Shown one piece after another: positions 35,854 to 44,515 of a stretch of 64,000 nt of DNA. The notes below the pieces were generated by a model. The model worked only from the letters and a program-made list of their open reading frames with translations, ran no database searches and was not told where the DNA came from. Location: contig NZ_CP047027.1 of the NCBI RefSeq assembly GCF_009797025.1, positions 1,922,001 through 1,986,000 of the forward strand. The letters are read 5' to 3'. Made by a program: the position numbers and the translations under genes. This stretch comes from Cellulophaga sp. L1A9. GTDB lineage: Bacteria; Bacteroidota; Bacteroidia; Flavobacteriales; Flavobacteriaceae. How positions within the stretch are numbered: the first letter of the stretch is position 1; every line of letters begins with the position of its first letter.

Positions 35854-35900
35854 TACTCTTGTTTTAGTGTGATGCTAATTAGGAAGATAATAAGTATAAA

Positions 35901-37418
35901 ATGAGTAAAAAGAATTTAGATGAATTGTTTCGTGAACAGTTCAGAGATTTTGATGAAGTGCCAGACGAAAAAGTCTGGACGGCTATTGAACAATCTTTAG
36001 ACAAAAAGAAATCACGAAAAATAATTCCGATATGGTGGTGGCAATTAGGCGGCGTAGCTGCTGCATTGGTCATTTTGTTGTTTCTTATAAATCCGTTTTC
36101 TAAGGATATAGAAGCACACCCTTCTGTTACAGATGTGGAGCATCCTGTTCAAGAACATTCTAAGGAGGTTATAGAAAAATCTAAGCACGAAAATACAGTA
36201 GAATCTTCTCATGCAAATACGGAAGAAGTTTTTGATGCCAATGCGCAAGAACAAAATAATTTTAACACAGCACCTTCTTATGTTGTTGATGAAATTAATA
36301 GCTCAAACAGTGCCGCTACCAATGAGAATAGTGCAACAAGTACAAAAACAGCATCTTTAAATTCTTCTAAAACAAAGCTTGCAGAAGCTAAGAAACAAGG
36401 AAAAAGCACAAAGCCTACTACCATACAGTCTTCAGAATTAGTTTCAAATACTAAGAAGGGTTCAGAGCCCGGGAGTAAAAACTTAGAGGGATCGGCTAAT
36501 AATCCTATTCATCAGAATAAAAAACCACTTAAAGATAATGATGGTTCTGGGAGCGCATTAAAAAATAACGGAAACACAACGGAACTTGCGGTTAACGTAG
36601 AAGAAGATCAGTTAGATAAAAAGGAAGGCAAGAAGAAATCAATTTTTGATGAAATAGAAGATAAAGAAGAACTTATTGCAGAAGATAATACAAATAAATG
36701 GTCTGTGAGCCCTAGTATTGCTCCAGTGTATTTTAATGGAATGGGCGAAGGTTCTCCTATACATTCTGCATTTGTTTCTAATACAAAAACAGGAAATGTA
36801 AACTTAAGTTACGGAATAGCCGTAGCTTATGAAGTTTCTAGAAAATTGAAAGTACGTACAGGAATCCATAAAGTAGATTATGGGTATAACACCAATCAAA
36901 TAGAATTTAGTTCGTCTGTAAATGGAGCAGCAACCGTGCAAATTGCAAATATTGATTATAAACCAACATCTAAAAATATTGTAGTTCAGAGTGAGTTAAG
37001 TCTCGATACAAAGGGAGCAGCTATTGCAAATGATGTGACGGCGAAGTCGGCTAACTTAAATGGCGACTTATCACAGCAGTTTGGGTATTTAGAGGTGCCG
37101 TTAGAGCTTAATTATGCTTTGTTGGACAAACGTTTCGGAATTGATGTTATTGGCGGGGTAAGCTCGTTATTTTTATTGAATAATGATGTCTTCTTAAATT
37201 CTGGAGATCAAACGACAGAAGTAGGAGAGGCAAATAATGTTAACGCGATAAACTTCAGTACCAATTTTGGGTTCGGGTTTAATTATAAACTTACTCAGAA
37301 ACTTCTATTCAATGTAGAACCCGTTTTTAAATATCAATTAAATACTTTTTCAAATTCTGCAGGTAATTTTCAGCCGTTTTCACTTGGAGTATATAGTGGG
37401 GTGAGCTTTAGATTTTAG
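35901..37418 (+). CDS. Anti-sigma-like N-terminus fused to an outer-membrane beta-barrel-type C-terminus
   Basis: 505 residues with an unusual order. A short cytoplasmic-type segment (MSKKNLDELFREQFRDFDEV) is followed by a single helix at about 38-58 (WWWQLGGVAAALVILLFLI). A long Ser/Thr/Asn/Lys/Glu disordered linker spans about 60-250. The C-terminal 240 residues have alternating beta-strand character (KLKVRTGIHKVDYGYNT, FGYLEVPLELNYAL, NFGFGFNYKLTQKLL) and end in VSFRF, the aromatic ending of outer-membrane barrels. It follows the sigma gene by 47 bp, so it is probably its regulator. Confidence 0.72.
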   Translation: MSKKNLDELFREQFRDFDEVPDEKVWTAIEQSLDKKKSRKIIPIWWWQLGGVAAALVILLFLINPFSKDIEAHPSVTDVEHPVQEHSKEVIEKSKHENTVESSHANTEEVFDANAQEQNNFNTAPSYVVDEINSSNSAATNENSATSTKTASLNSSKTKLAEAKKQGKSTKPTTIQSSELVSNTKKGSEPGSKNLEGSANNPIHQNKKPLKDNDGSGSALKNNGNTTELAVNVEEDQLDKKEGKKKSIFDEIEDKEELIAEDNTNKWSVSPSIAPVYFNGMGEGSPIHSAFVSNTKTGNVNLSYGIAVAYEVSRKLKVRTGIHKVDYGYNTNQIEFSSSVNGAATVQIANIDYKPTSKNIVVQSELSLDTKGAAIANDVTAKSANLNGDLSQQFGYLEVPLELNYALLDKRFGIDVIGGVSSLFLLNNDVFLNSGDQTTEVGEANNVNAINFSTNFGFGFNYKLTQKLLFNVEPVFKYQLNTFSNSAGNFQPFSLGVYSGVSFRF

Positions 37419-37423
37419 AAACG

Positions 37424-38305
37424 TTATTTAATTTCTATTGCAATAACATGTAGTGGATACATTGTATCTACTTTATCTTTTTCATCAATGCTTAATGCTT
37501 CATAGTTGAGACTATAAGTTTCTAAAGCGTATTCATGTTTTATCGCCTCTATATTGCTTAGAATAACTTGTTGTAATTTCATGTAATCTCCATAAGTTGT
37601 GTTCTTATTGTAATTAAGGAGAATGGTAGAATTTGAGGTGTTTTTTACTACATAAGTTCTCAATAACTCGCTTAGTTGACTTATTGAAACCAGGTGCTTA
37701 GAAATAAAAATTTCATTGTCGCTATTTATGGCTATTTTAAATGCCTTCTCCGCATCATAAATAGGAGGTAATAGCTTATCTGATCCATTAGTATTAGTGG
37801 TGGCAGCTGTTGCCATAAAAAGATATAGGTTTAATTTAATATACTCTAATTCTAAATCTTTATCTGAAAAGACCTGCAGCATTATCTGGGCAATATCAGA
37901 TGAGCTTTGTATGTTTTTTTTTGTGATTAAGTCGCTAACTTTTAATTCAAAAGGTAGTGAATTTTCTTTTAGAATAGTATTACGGCAGTTCTTGTTTAGT
38001 CTGTCAAAAGAGTTTCCGACTTTTTCCCATTCATCAGAAAAATTCGAAAAAAAATGGTTAGAGAGAAAAGTGTCATTCGCCATTTGTTTAATAATCCTCC
38101 TATAGCTAGACCCACTAGAGTCTGCGAGTACTTTTTCTTCCAGTAGCTGATTTTCAAAATTTGAAATTAATTGTTTCAATGCAATACCGCCATCAGAATA
38201 ATTAGTGTAAATACATTCTATTAAGACAATTTCTGGCTTGTTATTTTGTGCTTGGAGTTTTATCCCTAAAAGTATTAGGAAGCAAAGGAAAAACTTGTTG
38301 TTCAT
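37424..38305 (-). CDS. Secreted protein with an ExbD-like C-terminal region
   Basis: 293 residues with a cleavable signal (MNNKFFLCFLILLGIKLQAQ) and no other membrane helix. Residues about 20-190 are helical and unassigned. The last 95 or so residues (EIFISKHLVSISQLSELLRT, NTTYGDYMKLQQVILSNIEA, YEALSIDEKDKVD and YPLHVIAIEIK) follow, from memory, the periplasmic domain of Bacteroidota ExbD proteins, including the TYxxYxKLQ and YPLxI landmarks. The N-terminal anchor helix that ExbD needs is replaced by the signal peptide. It ends 5 bp from the convergent barrel gene. Confidence 0.55.
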   Translation of the reverse strand: MNNKFFLCFLILLGIKLQAQNNKPEIVLIECIYTNYSDGGIALKQLISNFENQLLEEKVLADSSGSSYRRIIKQMANDTFLSNHFFSNFSDEWEKVGNSFDRLNKNCRNTILKENSLPFELKVSDLITKKNIQSSSDIAQIMLQVFSDKDLELEYIKLNLYLFMATAATTNTNGSDKLLPPIYDAEKAFKIAINSDNEIFISKHLVSISQLSELLRTYVVKNTSNSTILLNYNKNTTYGDYMKLQQVILSNIEAIKHEYALETYSLNYEALSIDEKDKVDTMYPLHVIAIEIK

Positions 38306-38306
38306 T

Positions 38307-39053
38307 TTATTTGTTAGCAGAAATTGTTAATTCACTTAAAATAATAGCCCTAACTTCTTCCCGAAGACTTGCTTTGTGGGCTTCGTCTAGATTTTCGGTA
38401 TTGAAAAAGTGATGCACCTTTACCCTACTAACTCCCGGTCTGCCTTTGGTTATCGTAAAAGGCAAACGCGCTTTGTTGTTATAAAAAGTCATGGGCACTA
38501 CAGGAATTTTATGTGCTATCGCCATTTTAAAAGCACCGTCTTTAAAACTATCCAGAACAATGTGCTCGTCTGGTACACCGCCTTCTGGAAATATACAAAT
38601 GCTTAGCCCTTGGTTCAATCTTTTTTGAGCTCTTCGGTATACTGCTGTTCTACTTTTGGTGTCTCCGCGATCTACCAAAATGCAAACACGTTTGTAGAAA
38701 AATCCGAATAATGGAATCTTAACGAGTTCTTTTTTTCCAACAAATACGAACGGGTTAGGACTGGCCTTAAGCATCATCATAATGTCTAACATACTCGTGT
38801 GGTTGGCAACAAGCATATAGCTTTTTCCTTTTACAAGTTTTTCTTCCCTTTTTATTATTGGAATACAACACATTCCATAAAGAATGAAATTAGCCCAAAT
38901 GTTTCGCGCTACCCAGAAAAACTGTGGATACCATTTTTCTGAAGCTGATAATACAACCAATAGGGGTAAAAACATAAGGATAGGTATTGCGACTAAAATG
39001 TAGAACCAAATTTGGTATAGTACACTTCCTATTTTTTGCAAAAATGAAATCAT
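38307..39053 (-). CDS. plsC: 1-acyl-sn-glycerol-3-phosphate acyltransferase
   Basis: 248 residues. An N-terminal membrane segment (about 12-35) precedes the acyltransferase block HX4D (NHTSMLD) and the later FPEGG motif in SICIFPEGGVPDE. It transfers the second acyl chain in phospholipid synthesis at the inner membrane. Other lysophospholipid substrates are possible. It is divergent from trpS and lies 1 bp from the end of the ExbD-like gene's coding frame. Confidence 0.9.
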   Translation of the reverse strand: MISFLQKIGSVLYQIWFYILVAIPILMFLPLLVVLSASEKWYPQFFWVARNIWANFILYGMCCIPIIKREEKLVKGKSYMLVANHTSMLDIMMMLKASPNPFVFVGKKELVKIPLFGFFYKRVCILVDRGDTKSRTAVYRRAQKRLNQGLSICIFPEGGVPDEHIVLDSFKDGAFKMAIAHKIPVVPMTFYNNKARLPFTITKGRPGVSRVKVHHFFNTENLDEAHKASLREEVRAIILSELTISANK

Positions 39054-39058
39054 AAATT

Positions 39059-39066
39059 CAAAAGTA
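39059..39066 (-). promoter_or_regulatory. Candidate -7 box for plsC, possibly leaderless
   Basis: On the minus strand this reads TACTTTTG, an exact TAnnTTTG. It ends only 5 nt before the plsC ATG, so transcription would begin about at the start codon. Confidence 0.4.
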
Positions 39067-39095
39067 ACAATTTTAGAAGGTTATACTATTTGTTT

Positions 39096-39103
39096 TATCT
39101 TTG
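39096..39103 (+). promoter_or_regulatory. Candidate -7 box for trpS
   Basis: TATCTTTG, an exact TAnnTTTG, 21 bp before the ATG. The -33 position has TTT/TTA rather than TTG. Confidence 0.55.
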
Positions 39104-39124
39104 CATGATAATTTTTTATAGGAA

Positions 39125-40093
39125 ATGGCTCGGATTTTAACAGGAATACAAAGTACAGGAACTCCACATTTAGGAAATATTTTAGGTGCAATTATGCCAG
39201 CAATAGAGATGGCAAATGATCCTAAGAATGAATCTTTTCTATTTATCGCGGATATGCATTCTCTTACTCAGATTAAAAATGGGGAGGAATTAAGGTATAA
39301 CACTTATGCTGTTGCAGCAACTTGGCTTGCTTTTGGTTTGGATATTTCTAAAACAGTATTTTACAAACAAAGTGCAATTCCGCAAACAGCAGAACTTTCT
39401 TGGTATTTAAGTTGTTTCTTTCCGTATCAACGCTTGACTTTAGCACATTCGTTTAAAGATAAATCAGATCGCTTAGAGGATGTAAATGCAGGTTTGTTTT
39501 CTTATCCTATGCTTATGGCGGCAGATATCTTGTTGTATGATGCTAATATTGTTCCTGTAGGAAAAGATCAATTACAGCATATAGAAATGACACGGGATGT
39601 TGCTTCTCGTTTTCATGCTCAAATGGGAGAAACCTTTGTTTTGCCAGAAGGCAAGATTCAGGAAGAAACCATGTATGTTCCGGGGACAGATGGCGTTAAA
39701 ATGAGTAAGAGTAAAGGAAATTTAATCAACCTTTTTCAGACTGATAAAAAATTGCGCAAGCAAATTATGGGAATCCAAACGGATAGTACGCCCATGGAGG
39801 ATCCAAAAAATCCTGATACAGATAATGTGTTTGCCTTGTATAAAATCTTGGCTAATGAAGATCAAATTGCAGAAATGCGTGCCAATTATCTAAATGGAAA
39901 TTATGGGTATGGCCACGCAAAGCAAGCTTTATACGAACTGATTGTAGAAAAATTTGGCGAGGCTCGCGAGAAGTTTGAATATTATATGAGTCATACAGAA
40001 GAAATTGATAGAGCATTGGAAATTGGTGCAGAAAAAGCGCGTAAAATTGCGAATGAAGTACTCGGACGCGTACGAAATAAAGTAGGATATTAA
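39125..40093 (+). CDS. trpS: Tryptophan--tRNA ligase
   Basis: 322 residues, normal for the bacterial class Ic enzyme. The HIGH equivalent lies in TGTPHLGNILGA (about residues 11-22) and KMSKSKGN in GTDGVKMSKSKGN (about 189-201). QIEMTRDVA-like QHIEMTRDVASRF contacts tRNA and Trp. It charges tRNA-Trp. It is monocistronic with promoter and terminator. Confidence 0.97.
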   Translation: MARILTGIQSTGTPHLGNILGAIMPAIEMANDPKNESFLFIADMHSLTQIKNGEELRYNTYAVAATWLAFGLDISKTVFYKQSAIPQTAELSWYLSCFFPYQRLTLAHSFKDKSDRLEDVNAGLFSYPMLMAADILLYDANIVPVGKDQLQHIEMTRDVASRFHAQMGETFVLPEGKIQEETMYVPGTDGVKMSKSKGNLINLFQTDKKLRKQIMGIQTDSTPMEDPKNPDTDNVFALYKILANEDQIAEMRANYLNGNYGYGHAKQALYELIVEKFGEAREKFEYYMSHTEEIDRALEIGAEKARKIANEVLGRVRNKVGY

Positions 40094-40121
40094 TATCATC
40101 TACCGCTTACGCTAAAAACAC

Positions 40122-40149
40122 AAAAACCGACTAGTTAGTCGGTTTTTTG
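40122..40149 (+). terminator. Terminator after trpS
   Basis: AAAAACCGACTA (40122-40133) and TAGTCGGTTTTT (40136-40147) form a near-perfect hairpin with a tiny loop and a T-run. Confidence 0.78.
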
Positions 40150-40311
40150 ATTTCTAATAATTATTGCGTTTTAGAATAGTGCAGTTTTCAGTATGTATTT
40201 TACCGATGAACAGCATTATTTACTGCTCCTGACTAGGCTTGTATTCACAGAACAGACTGCTTGGTCTGTAAAATATAGACCACCGAATGTGATTTTTATA
40301 CCTACGGTAGA

Positions 40312-40716
40312 CTAATCAGTATAATTCTGTGCCAAATTGGTTAGTGCTTCCATTGCGCTTTCAGCATCTTTCACGGCTACAAAAATATGATCATGATAAT
40401 AGGCGGCAATCACATTACAACTAATATTGTGTTTTGCTAATTCATTTGCAAACAGCGCAGTTAATCCTACCGCTTCTAATGAGGAATGAATAGTTAATGT
40501 AATCCATGCTGCTTCATATTCATAGCTGAGGTTTAATGTATCTGCTTTATTTTTATCTATAATGATTGTTGTTCCTTCAGCTTCTTTGAACTCACATAAA
40601 ATAGATGCTCTAGGAATTGCAGTTGCATCTTTTACACTTGAAAACACATAAGTACCTTCATTTAATTTGGGAGTCATTCCTTTTACGAGTGCTGAAATAT
40701 TTTTAATGCCTGACAT
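40312..40716 (-). CDS. ACT domain protein
   Basis: About 134 residues from ATG 40716 (MSGIKNISALVKGMTP); the open frame upstream of this overlaps the SMR gene. Two ACT-like units are visible. The second (ITLTIHSSLEAVGLTALFAN, then ISCNVIAAYYHDHIFV) is typical of small proteins that bind amino acids or similar ligands. No catalytic part is present. It starts 8 bp after the SMR transporter gene ends, so the pair is co-transcribed. Confidence 0.78.
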   Translation of the reverse strand: MSGIKNISALVKGMTPKLNEGTYVFSSVKDATAIPRASILCEFKEAEGTTIIIDKNKADTLNLSYEYEAAWITLTIHSSLEAVGLTALFANELAKHNISCNVIAAYYHDHIFVAVKDAESAMEALTNLAQNYTD

Positions 40717-40724
40717 ATATAGTT

Positions 40725-41051
40725 TTATTTTGCTACAGCCTTTAGGCCAATAATTGATATAATAAGGGTTGAAATAAAGAAAATCCTCCAAAAATTGGCA
40801 GGTTCCTTAAATACCAGTATCCCTAGAAGTACAGTTCCTACGGCTCCTATTCCAGTCCATACAGCATAAGCAGTTCCTATAGGTAAACTACGTATGCTGT
40901 AGATAAGTAATAGAAAGCTGGTTGTAGAACAAATTAAAAAGCCCACGTACCACCAATACATTTCTGCTCCTGTAGTATCTTTTGTTTTTCCTAAACAGAA
41001 GGCAAAGGCTATTTCGAATAGGCCTGCTATGACTAGTAAAATCCAATTCAT
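40725..41051 (-). CDS. Small multidrug resistance (SMR) family transporter, Gdx/SugE-like
   Basis: 108 residues with four membrane helices. The essential Glu14 lies in helix 1 (IAGLFEIAFAF), and the signature AVWTGIGAVGTVLLGI is in helix 3. The WTGIGA pattern fits the guanidinium-exporter (SugE/Gdx) branch better than the multidrug EmrE branch. It should work as an antiparallel dimer in the inner membrane with proton exchange. It is followed by an ACT domain gene and preceded by a Crp-type regulator. Confidence 0.85.
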   Translation of the reverse strand: MNWILLVIAGLFEIAFAFCLGKTKDTTGAEMYWWYVGFLICSTTSFLLLIYSIRSLPIGTAYAVWTGIGAVGTVLLGILVFKEPANFWRIFFISTLIISIIGLKAVAK

Positions 41052-41119
41052 CGTATTTATTTTTTTGCAAAATTCTATAGAATGATTGGGTTAATACTTA
41101 ACATATGATAAAAAACGAT

Positions 41120-41683
41120 TTATTTTAATGAAGCTCTAATTCTACTTAAACTAACTTGGGTGATACCCAAATAGGAGGCGATATGATTTAGAGGGACTCT
41201 TTTAATGAGATCTGGTTCAGTAATGATTAATTCTTGGTAGCGTTCTGTAGCTGATCTTAATTGTCTTGATATGAGTCTTTCTTCTGTTTTTATAAGTTCT
41301 TGTTCTGCCAATATTCTTCCCCAATTTGCGATAGCAATATCTTTTTGAAATAATAATTTAAGGATTTTGCTTTCTGCGCTGTATACGGTGCTTGGTTCTA
41401 AAAGTTCTATATTTTCATATCCCCTTTTATTTTCTACGTAGCTTTTCATAGAAAGTATAGGATTTCCTTCTTTTCCGAACCAAAAGGTAATAGCGCCCGC
41501 TTCAAACTCTGAATAGCCACGGACTATTCCTTTTTTCATAAAATAAAGTTTAGGCTCTATTTTTTGCGCTCTTATTAAAATATGAGATTTAGGGTGTGAT
41601 TCTTCCTCGAAAATAGCCATTAATTGCTTTTTAGAGGGCTCTGGCAATGGGTATATTTGGTCTATTATTTCTTCTAAGCTCAT
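41120..41683 (-). CDS. Crp/Fnr family transcriptional regulator
   Basis: 187 residues. A cyclic-nucleotide-binding-like beta-roll (SHILIRAQKIEPKLYFMKKGIVRGY) is followed by a C-terminal helix-turn-helix, NHIASYLGITQVSLSRIRASL. The cAMP-contacting Arg/Ser/Glu set is not evident, as is usual in this Bacteroidota subgroup, so the ligand is unknown. It stands 68 bp upstream of the SMR gene on the same strand, suggesting it may control that transporter (inference). Confidence 0.87.
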   Translation of the reverse strand: MSLEEIIDQIYPLPEPSKKQLMAIFEEESHPKSHILIRAQKIEPKLYFMKKGIVRGYSEFEAGAITFWFGKEGNPILSMKSYVENKRGYENIELLEPSTVYSAESKILKLLFQKDIAIANWGRILAEQELIKTEERLISRQLRSATERYQELIITEPDLIKRVPLNHIASYLGITQVSLSRIRASLK

Positions 41684-41727
41684 TTTTATATGCGTGCTTT
41701 TTATTTCTGGTGCTGATTATTCTTTGG

Positions 41728-42831
41728 TTATAGTGCTTCAAACAGCTTACCGGGTAGCGGTCTAATCACACCTTTCATTTCCATGTTTAATAGGGTAGAA
41801 GAGGCTTTGAAAATAGGGAGGTTACAGGTTAAGGCAATAAGGTCTAATACCTGCTTCCCTTCTTTTAATAAGTAACTGTGTATCGCTTGTTCTGTTTCAT
41901 CCAAGTCAACAAATAATTGTTTCTGAACAGTTTTCGCTCTTTTATCTTTTAGCTCCCAGCCTAGATTATAGATTAAATCTGCTGCTGAGGTAAGCATTTG
42001 TGCTTTTTGTTGTTTAATTAGTGTATTGCAACCCGTACTGTATTTGTCGCCAGCACGCCCTGGAACGGCAAACACATCGCGGTTGTAACTGTGTGCAATA
42101 TCGGCGGTAACCAGACTTCCTCCTTTTTCTGCAGACTCAATGACTATAGTTGCTTCACTCATACCGGCCACTATACGATTTCTTTTCAAAAAATTTTCTC
42201 GCTCAGGATTGCTTGTAGACCAAAACTCGGTATAGAAACCACCATTTTTTTCTACCTCTGGAATATACTTGGCGTGTACTTTTGGATATATTTGATTTAG
42301 ACCGTGGGCTAAACAACCAATCGTCTGTAAGCCATGTTTAATAGCGGCTCTTTGAACACAGATATCTACACCATACGCAAAGCCACTTACAATAATAGGG
42401 TTTAAAGGTGCTAAATCTTCTATAAGCTTTTCGCAAAATGATGTACCGTAGCTTGTAATATTTCTAGTACCAACAATGCCAATGATTTTTCTATCCTCTA
42501 AATTTATGTTGCCTTTTTCAAAAAGTAGAATGGGGCTATCAATACAATGTTTTAGATAATTAGGATAGTTTTGCTCTTGAAAGTAAATTGGATTGATATT
42601 TTCTCTTTTTATAAAAGAAAATTCGGCTTCAGCATTTTCTTGGTGCGTTTTATCGTTTAAGTGTCTGATAGTGTGCGTGCCAATTCCATCAATTTTTAAT
42701 AAGTTTTGATTTTTTTCTTCAAAAACAGCACTCGGATTGCCACAATGTGAAATCAATTTTTTTGCGGTTACGTCACCAATATTAGGAATTCGCTGTAATT
42801 TTAATAATGAAATTAGCTCACTATCAGTCAT
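41728..42831 (-). CDS. dprA: DNA-processing protein DprA (Smf)
   Basis: 367 residues. The N-terminal helix-hairpin-helix-like region is LQRIPNIGDVTAKKLISHCG. The Rossmann-like DprA core has VGTRNITSYG, SGFAYGVDICVQRAA, GCLAHGLNQIYP and GSLVTADIAHSYNRDVFAVPG. A short winged-helix tail follows. It loads RecA onto incoming single-stranded DNA during natural transformation. Alone it does not prove competence. Confidence 0.94.
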   Translation of the reverse strand: MTDSELISLLKLQRIPNIGDVTAKKLISHCGNPSAVFEEKNQNLLKIDGIGTHTIRHLNDKTHQENAEAEFSFIKRENINPIYFQEQNYPNYLKHCIDSPILLFEKGNINLEDRKIIGIVGTRNITSYGTSFCEKLIEDLAPLNPIIVSGFAYGVDICVQRAAIKHGLQTIGCLAHGLNQIYPKVHAKYIPEVEKNGGFYTEFWSTSNPERENFLKRNRIVAGMSEATIVIESAEKGGSLVTADIAHSYNRDVFAVPGRAGDKYSTGCNTLIKQQKAQMLTSAADLIYNLGWELKDKRAKTVQKQLFVDLDETEQAIHSYLLKEGKQVLDLIALTCNLPIFKASSTLLNMEMKGVIRPLPGKLFEAL

Positions 42832-42935
42832 TTGTAAAGTATATTTATAGGTTTACAAGGTACATCAATTAAAATGTTAATAAAAAGTAATGTTAGGGGT
42901 TTTCTACCGCCTTAATTTTTACAATCTTTGCCGTG

Positions 42936-43886
42936 ATGAGATTAGAACACCATATTGAGGAATTACTTTACAGGTACAATTGCGTAATAGTACCTGAGTT
43001 TGGAGCTTTTTTAAGTCAGACTAGATCTGCTTTTATTGAAGAAGATACCCATACATTTTACCCGCCTTCTAAGTTTATTTCGTTTAACGAACTACTTACA
43101 TCTAATGATGGTTTATTAGTTTCTTACGTTGCAGACATAGAAAAAGCATCTTACGAAAGTATGCTAACAGAGTTAGCTACTATTGGGAAAAATTGGAAAA
43201 CTCAGTTACAGAGAGGCGAACGTCTTTTTTTAGGGAATATTGGTAAGCTTTGGTTAAACAAAGAAGGTAAAATTCAATTTGAACCTTTTGAAAAAGTGAA
43301 CTTCTTAACTACCTCATTTGGCTTATCATCTTGTGTTTCTGGAAAAATTACAAGAGAAGTTTTAAAGCAAGAGGTAGAAAAACTTGAAGAAGATATTCCG
43401 TTTATCATCACTCCGGAACAAAGAGCTAAACATTCTTTTAGACCTTATTTAAAATATGCTGCAGTTTTGTTTTTTGCGGTTTCATTAGGTGTTTCTGGTT
43501 TGCGTTTTTATAAAGAAAATCAAAATATAGATCAGCTAGCGCAACAAGACGCACAGAAGCAAGTTTCTAAAAGAATAGAAGAGGCTACTTTTTTTGATGC
43601 CTCACCGTTAGAATTGCCTGTGGTAAATTTACATGCATCACTTAAAAGCCCAATGAATACTGTAAAATATCATATTGTGGCAGGTGCATTTAAGGTAAGA
43701 GAAAATGCAGACAAAAAAATAGCACAGCTAAAGGCTAAAGGATATAACGCTGATTATATTGGTGTGAATAAATTTGGTTTTCATGTGGTAGCTTTTGATA
43801 GTTTTTCTGAGCCTAACGATGCAATCAACTATTTAAGAAAGATAAAGAAGACTGAATCTAGTGATGCTTGGCTCTTTCAAGAATAA
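42936..43886 (+). CDS. HU-CCDC81-like and SPOR domain membrane protein
   Basis: 316 residues from ATG 42936 (a GTG one codon earlier is also open). The N-terminus (HIEELLYRYNCVIVPEFGAF, then GNIGKLWLNKEGKIQFEPF) fits the paired HU-CCDC81-type domains of Bacteroidota. A membrane helix follows at about 169-186, then a C-terminal SPOR domain (YHIVAGAFKVRENADKKIAQ to the end). SPOR domains bind denuded glycan strands at division sites, so it probably acts at the septum with the HU-like part in the cytoplasm. A near-consensus box AATCTTTG (42923-42930) ends 5 nt before the ATG. Confidence 0.8.
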   Translation: MRLEHHIEELLYRYNCVIVPEFGAFLSQTRSAFIEEDTHTFYPPSKFISFNELLTSNDGLLVSYVADIEKASYESMLTELATIGKNWKTQLQRGERLFLGNIGKLWLNKEGKIQFEPFEKVNFLTTSFGLSSCVSGKITREVLKQEVEKLEEDIPFIITPEQRAKHSFRPYLKYAAVLFFAVSLGVSGLRFYKENQNIDQLAQQDAQKQVSKRIEEATFFDASPLELPVVNLHASLKSPMNTVKYHIVAGAFKVRENADKKIAQLKAKGYNADYIGVNKFGFHVVAFDSFSEPNDAINYLRKIKKTESSDAWLFQE

Positions 43887-43946
43887 CTTTCTTTCTATTT
43901 CTATTGATGATTTAAAGAACGTATCTTCACCCAAAAAAATTAAGAT

Positions 43947-44474
43947 ATGACGCCTAAGACTCCTCGTGAATCTAGAACAATTTTAACCGATTTAGTTTTG
44001 CCTAGCGAAACTAACCCTTTAAATAATCTATTTGGTGGCGAGTTATTGGCTAGAATGGATCGTGCAGCAAGTATTGCCGCAAGACGTCATAGTCGAAGAA
44101 TAACGGTAACCGCATCTGTAAATAACGTTGCTTTTAATCAATCCGTGCCATTAGGTAGTGTTCTAACTGTAGAAGCTGCGGTTTCTAGGGCGTTTAGAAC
44201 ATCCATGGAGGTGTATATAGATGTATGGATGGAAGATCGTTTTACTGGGACTAGATCTAAAGCTAATGATGCTATTTATACATTTGTTGCTGTAGATGAT
44301 ACTGGAAAGCCAACAGAGGTGCCGCAATTACTTCCTGAAACTGACTTAGAAAAGGAGCGTTTTGCAGCTGCATTGCGAAGAAAACAGCTAAGTTTAGTGT
44401 TGGCGGGTAAAATGAAACCGCATGATGCTACGGAGCTTAAAGCATTATTTTTAGCAGACGAGCCTACTAAATAA
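43947..44474 (+). CDS. Acyl-CoA thioesterase (hotdog fold)
   Basis: 175 residues. The hotdog core has NPLNNLFGGELLARMDRAASIAA (catalytic Asn/Asp region), followed by VTASVNNVAFNQSVPLGS and VDVWMED-like VYIDVWMEDRFTG. It belongs to the acyl-CoA hydrolase group with YciA and the cytosolic ACOT proteins, cleaving fatty acyl-CoA to CoA and acid. Chain-length preference is unknown. It is followed by a terminator shared with the convergent EnvC-like gene. Confidence 0.88.
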   Translation: MTPKTPRESRTILTDLVLPSETNPLNNLFGGELLARMDRAASIAARRHSRRITVTASVNNVAFNQSVPLGSVLTVEAAVSRAFRTSMEVYIDVWMEDRFTGTRSKANDAIYTFVAVDDTGKPTEVPQLLPETDLEKERFAAALRRKQLSLVLAGKMKPHDATELKALFLADEPTK

Positions 44475-44477
44475 AAT

Positions 44478-44504
44478 AAAAACCTCAATTGTTGAGGTTT
44501 TTTT
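44478..44504. terminator. Bidirectional terminator
   Basis: AACCTCAA (44481-44488) with TTGAGGTT (44492-44499), 3-nt loop, A-tract and T7 tract. It lies between the convergent thioesterase and EnvC genes. Confidence 0.8.
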
Positions 44505-44515
44505 ATGCTCCAGAA

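Noticed and set aside
40250..40270. Small inverted repeat (ACAGAC and GTCTGT) downstream of the ACT gene
   Set aside because: Only a 6-bp stem with no T-run on either strand, too weak to call a terminator.
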